64,000 nt of DNA, taken from positions 680,699 through 744,698 of the forward strand of contig NZ_HE610959.1 of NCBI RefSeq assembly GCF_000285515.1, read 5' to 3'. This DNA is from Paenibacillus senegalensis JC66 (lineage in GTDB: Bacteria > Bacillota > Bacilli > Paenibacillales > NBRC-103111). Shown here piece by piece: positions 62,735 to 64,000 of the stretch. The position numbers and the translations under genes are program-made. Positions within the stretch are counted from its first letter, which is position 1. Every line of letters starts with the position of its first letter. The notes beneath the pieces were generated by a model. The model searched no databases. It was not told where the DNA came from and saw only the letters and a list, made by a program, of their open reading frames with translations.

Positions 62735-63562
62735 CTATCCTTTCAGTCCGCTCTGGGCAAATCCGTCAACGATGTAGCGCTGGGCAATCAGATACAGCAG
62801 CAGCACCGGGATCATGGACAAGGCGGCGACAGCCATCGTCCCTCCCCAATTCATCTGCGTCTCGCTGCGGAAATATTGGAACGCCAGCGGCAAAGGCATC
62901 ATGTCCGGATCGGTCAGCACGAGAAGCGGCCAGTTGAATTCATTAAAGTTGGCCAGGAACGCAATAACGCCAAGCGTCCAGAGCATCGTGCCGGACATGC
63001 GGATGTACACTATCCATAACACCCGCAAGGGACCGCATCCGTCAATCGTGGCTGCCTCCGCCAATTCCTTCGGGATCATCAGGAACGACTGCCTCAGCAG
63101 GAAGATCGCAAATCCGCTGGCCAGGTGCGGAACGATCACTCCGGCTAACGTGTTCAGCGCATTCATCTGGTTAACGATGAGATACGTTGGCACAAGCGTT
63201 ACCTGCATAGGGACCATCATGGTCATAAGCACGAACAGGAACAGCATGTCCCGGCCGGGAAATCGATAATAGGCAAAAGCAAAAGCCGCACAAACACCGA
63301 TGAACAATTGACCGAATGTCTGCAGCACACCGATGCGCAAGCTATTGAACAGCCACCGGAAAAACGGTACATTGGTCAAACTCTGGATGTAATTTTCCCA
63401 GTGCAGCGGGCCTGTCCAGACGAGATGACCGGAGAAGACGTATTCTTCCGATCTTAACGAGATCGATAACATCCAGATGATCGGCACCATCGCCAGCAGA
63501 GCAAGAACAGCCAGCAGCACATGCTTCCCCGTCTCCTCCGTCAATCTCCATAAGCGGATCAT
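62735..63562 (-). CDS. Carbohydrate/glycerophosphate ABC permease, MalG/UgpE type
   Basis: The 275-residue permease has six helices and the EAA loop ELAEAATIDGCGPLRVLWIV. I start it at ATG 63562, after AAAGGAGTGG; the open frame to 63754 adds 64 residues of Ser/Arg-rich sequence that overlaps the upstream gene and is not native. It follows the partial MalF-type gene by about 50 bases and precedes the binding protein gene. Confidence 0.92.
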   Translation of the reverse strand: MIRLWRLTEETGKHVLLAVLALLAMVPIIWMLSISLRSEEYVFSGHLVWTGPLHWENYIQSLTNVPFFRWLFNSLRIGVLQTFGQLFIGVCAAFAFAYYRFPGRDMLFLFVLMTMMVPMQVTLVPTYLIVNQMNALNTLAGVIVPHLASGFAIFLLRQSFLMIPKELAEAATIDGCGPLRVLWIVYIRMSGTMLWTLGVIAFLANFNEFNWPLLVLTDPDMMPLPLAFQYFRSETQMNWGGTMAVAALSMIPVLLLYLIAQRYIVDGFAQSGLKG

Positions 63563-63611
63563 TGCCGCCACTCCTTTCGTTTGGAATTTCGTTTGCAATT
63601 TTCGTTTGGAA

Positions 63612-64000
63612 TCATGAATAGTGAACCGAACTCCGGGACAGGCGGAGCTGAACAGCTGTGATGAGCAGGACAATGGCGAACAGAATGACGGAGATGGCTG
63701 CCGCCTTGCCGATGCTGAAGAACTGGAACGCTTCTTGATATAACTGGTATACAAGCACGTTTGAAGAATTATTCGGGCCGCCGTTCGTCATGATTTTGAT
63801 CAGTGCGAAATTTTGAAACGATGAGATGACCCCCATAATGATGATGAACAGCGTGATCGGCGAGAGCAGCGGCAGCGTTAAATGGACTAACCGGCGGAAG
63901 CGGCCTGCACCGTCTAGCTCGGCGGCCTCGTATAACCCTTTGTCGATCGCCTTCAATCCGGATACGTACAGCAGCATCTCGTAGCCGAAGCTTTTCCAAA
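63612..64000 (-). CDS. Carbohydrate/glycerophosphate ABC permease, MalF/UgpA type (5' end outside window)
   Basis: The frame is open to the right edge and reads WKSFGYEMLLYVSGLKAIDK, then the EAA loop YEAAELDGAGRFRRLVHLTL and the last two helices (ITLFIIIMGVISSFQNFAL, AAAISVILFAIVLLITAV). About the last 130 residues are present. It is the partner of the MalG/UgpE-type gene and the first gene visible in the operon. No ATPase gene is visible. Confidence 0.92.
   Translation of the reverse strand, partial: WKSFGYEMLLYVSGLKAIDKGLYEAAELDGAGRFRRLVHLTLPLLSPITLFIIIMGVISSFQNFALIKIMTNGGPNNSSNVLVYQLYQEAFQFFSIGKAAAISVILFAIVLLITAVQLRLSRSSVHYS

Noticed and set aside
1-64000. tRNA, rRNA, insertion sequences or prophage genes
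   Set aside because: No cloverleaf-like or rRNA-like stretch, transposase or integrase motif, or phage structural gene was recognised on reading both strands, though a tRNA scan was not possible.

Overview
The window looks like chromosomal DNA of a Paenibacillus-type, spore-former-lineage Firmicute. The evidence is the strong Shine-Dalgarno sites (AGGAGG) before most genes, many TTG and GTG starts, two giant S-layer-homology (SLH) surface proteins, a YtrA-type GntR/ABC operon, a Ctc-like L25 protein, carbohydrate ABC importers with no dedicated ATPase, and GntR, LacI, LysR and TetR regulators beside catabolic genes. I saw no rRNA, tRNA, insertion sequence, prophage or CRISPR array. The assignment rests on family recognition only.

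Layout. 1-5.6 kb: a peptide/nickel-type ABC importer (oppF-oppD-dppB-dppC leftward, the binding protein divergent). 5.6-8.1 kb: decayed genes, a YdcF-like protein and a 15-bp minisatellite. 8.1-16.97 kb: a TetR-GNAT pair, gntR-ilvD behind about 1.2 kb of tandem repeats and palindromes, a transglutaminase-like protein, a second GNAT and a YdjC deacetylase/GPH symporter pair. 17.3-31.9 kb: a carbohydrate/polyol catabolic region (tartrate/malate-type dehydrogenase, aldehyde dehydrogenase, FGGY kinase, Zn-dehydrogenase, LysR, class II aldolase, sugar ABC importer, SDR, TIM-barrel isomerase, LacI). 32.1-34.3 kb: YtrA-type ABC operon. 34.5-49.5 kb: two SLH proteins, a MalT-like regulator and a frameshifted Gfo/Idh gene. 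49.8-59.9 kb: GntR/solute-binding fusion, monooxygenase-like protein, DUF4317 protein, MFS exporter with an in-frame stop, TetR, L25, a GNAT remnant, SAP-domain protein, HAD phosphatase. 60.3-64 kb: phosphoesterase plus a UgpB-like ABC importer cut by the window edge.

How genes work together. The 17-32 kb region reads as one regulon. Two promoters 5.4 kb apart share a composite layout: a LysR T-N11-A palindrome centred about 64 bp upstream of the predicted start, then a GCGC-centred cre/LacI-type dyad inside the -35/-10 spacer. A plausible route is import, polyol oxidation, ketose phosphorylation, aldol cleavage, then oxidation of the aldehyde to an acid; the substrate is unknown.

The most unusual DNA is non-coding. 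Two 183-bp repeat elements (22764-22946 and 53508-53690) are built from the same 83-bp dyad core plus 50-bp modules added on one or both sides. A 52-bp array upstream of gntR-ilvD carries a near-perfect palindrome per unit at about five helical turns. Several further minisatellites lie in intergenic DNA and in linker-coding regions, and at least five genes are visibly decaying.
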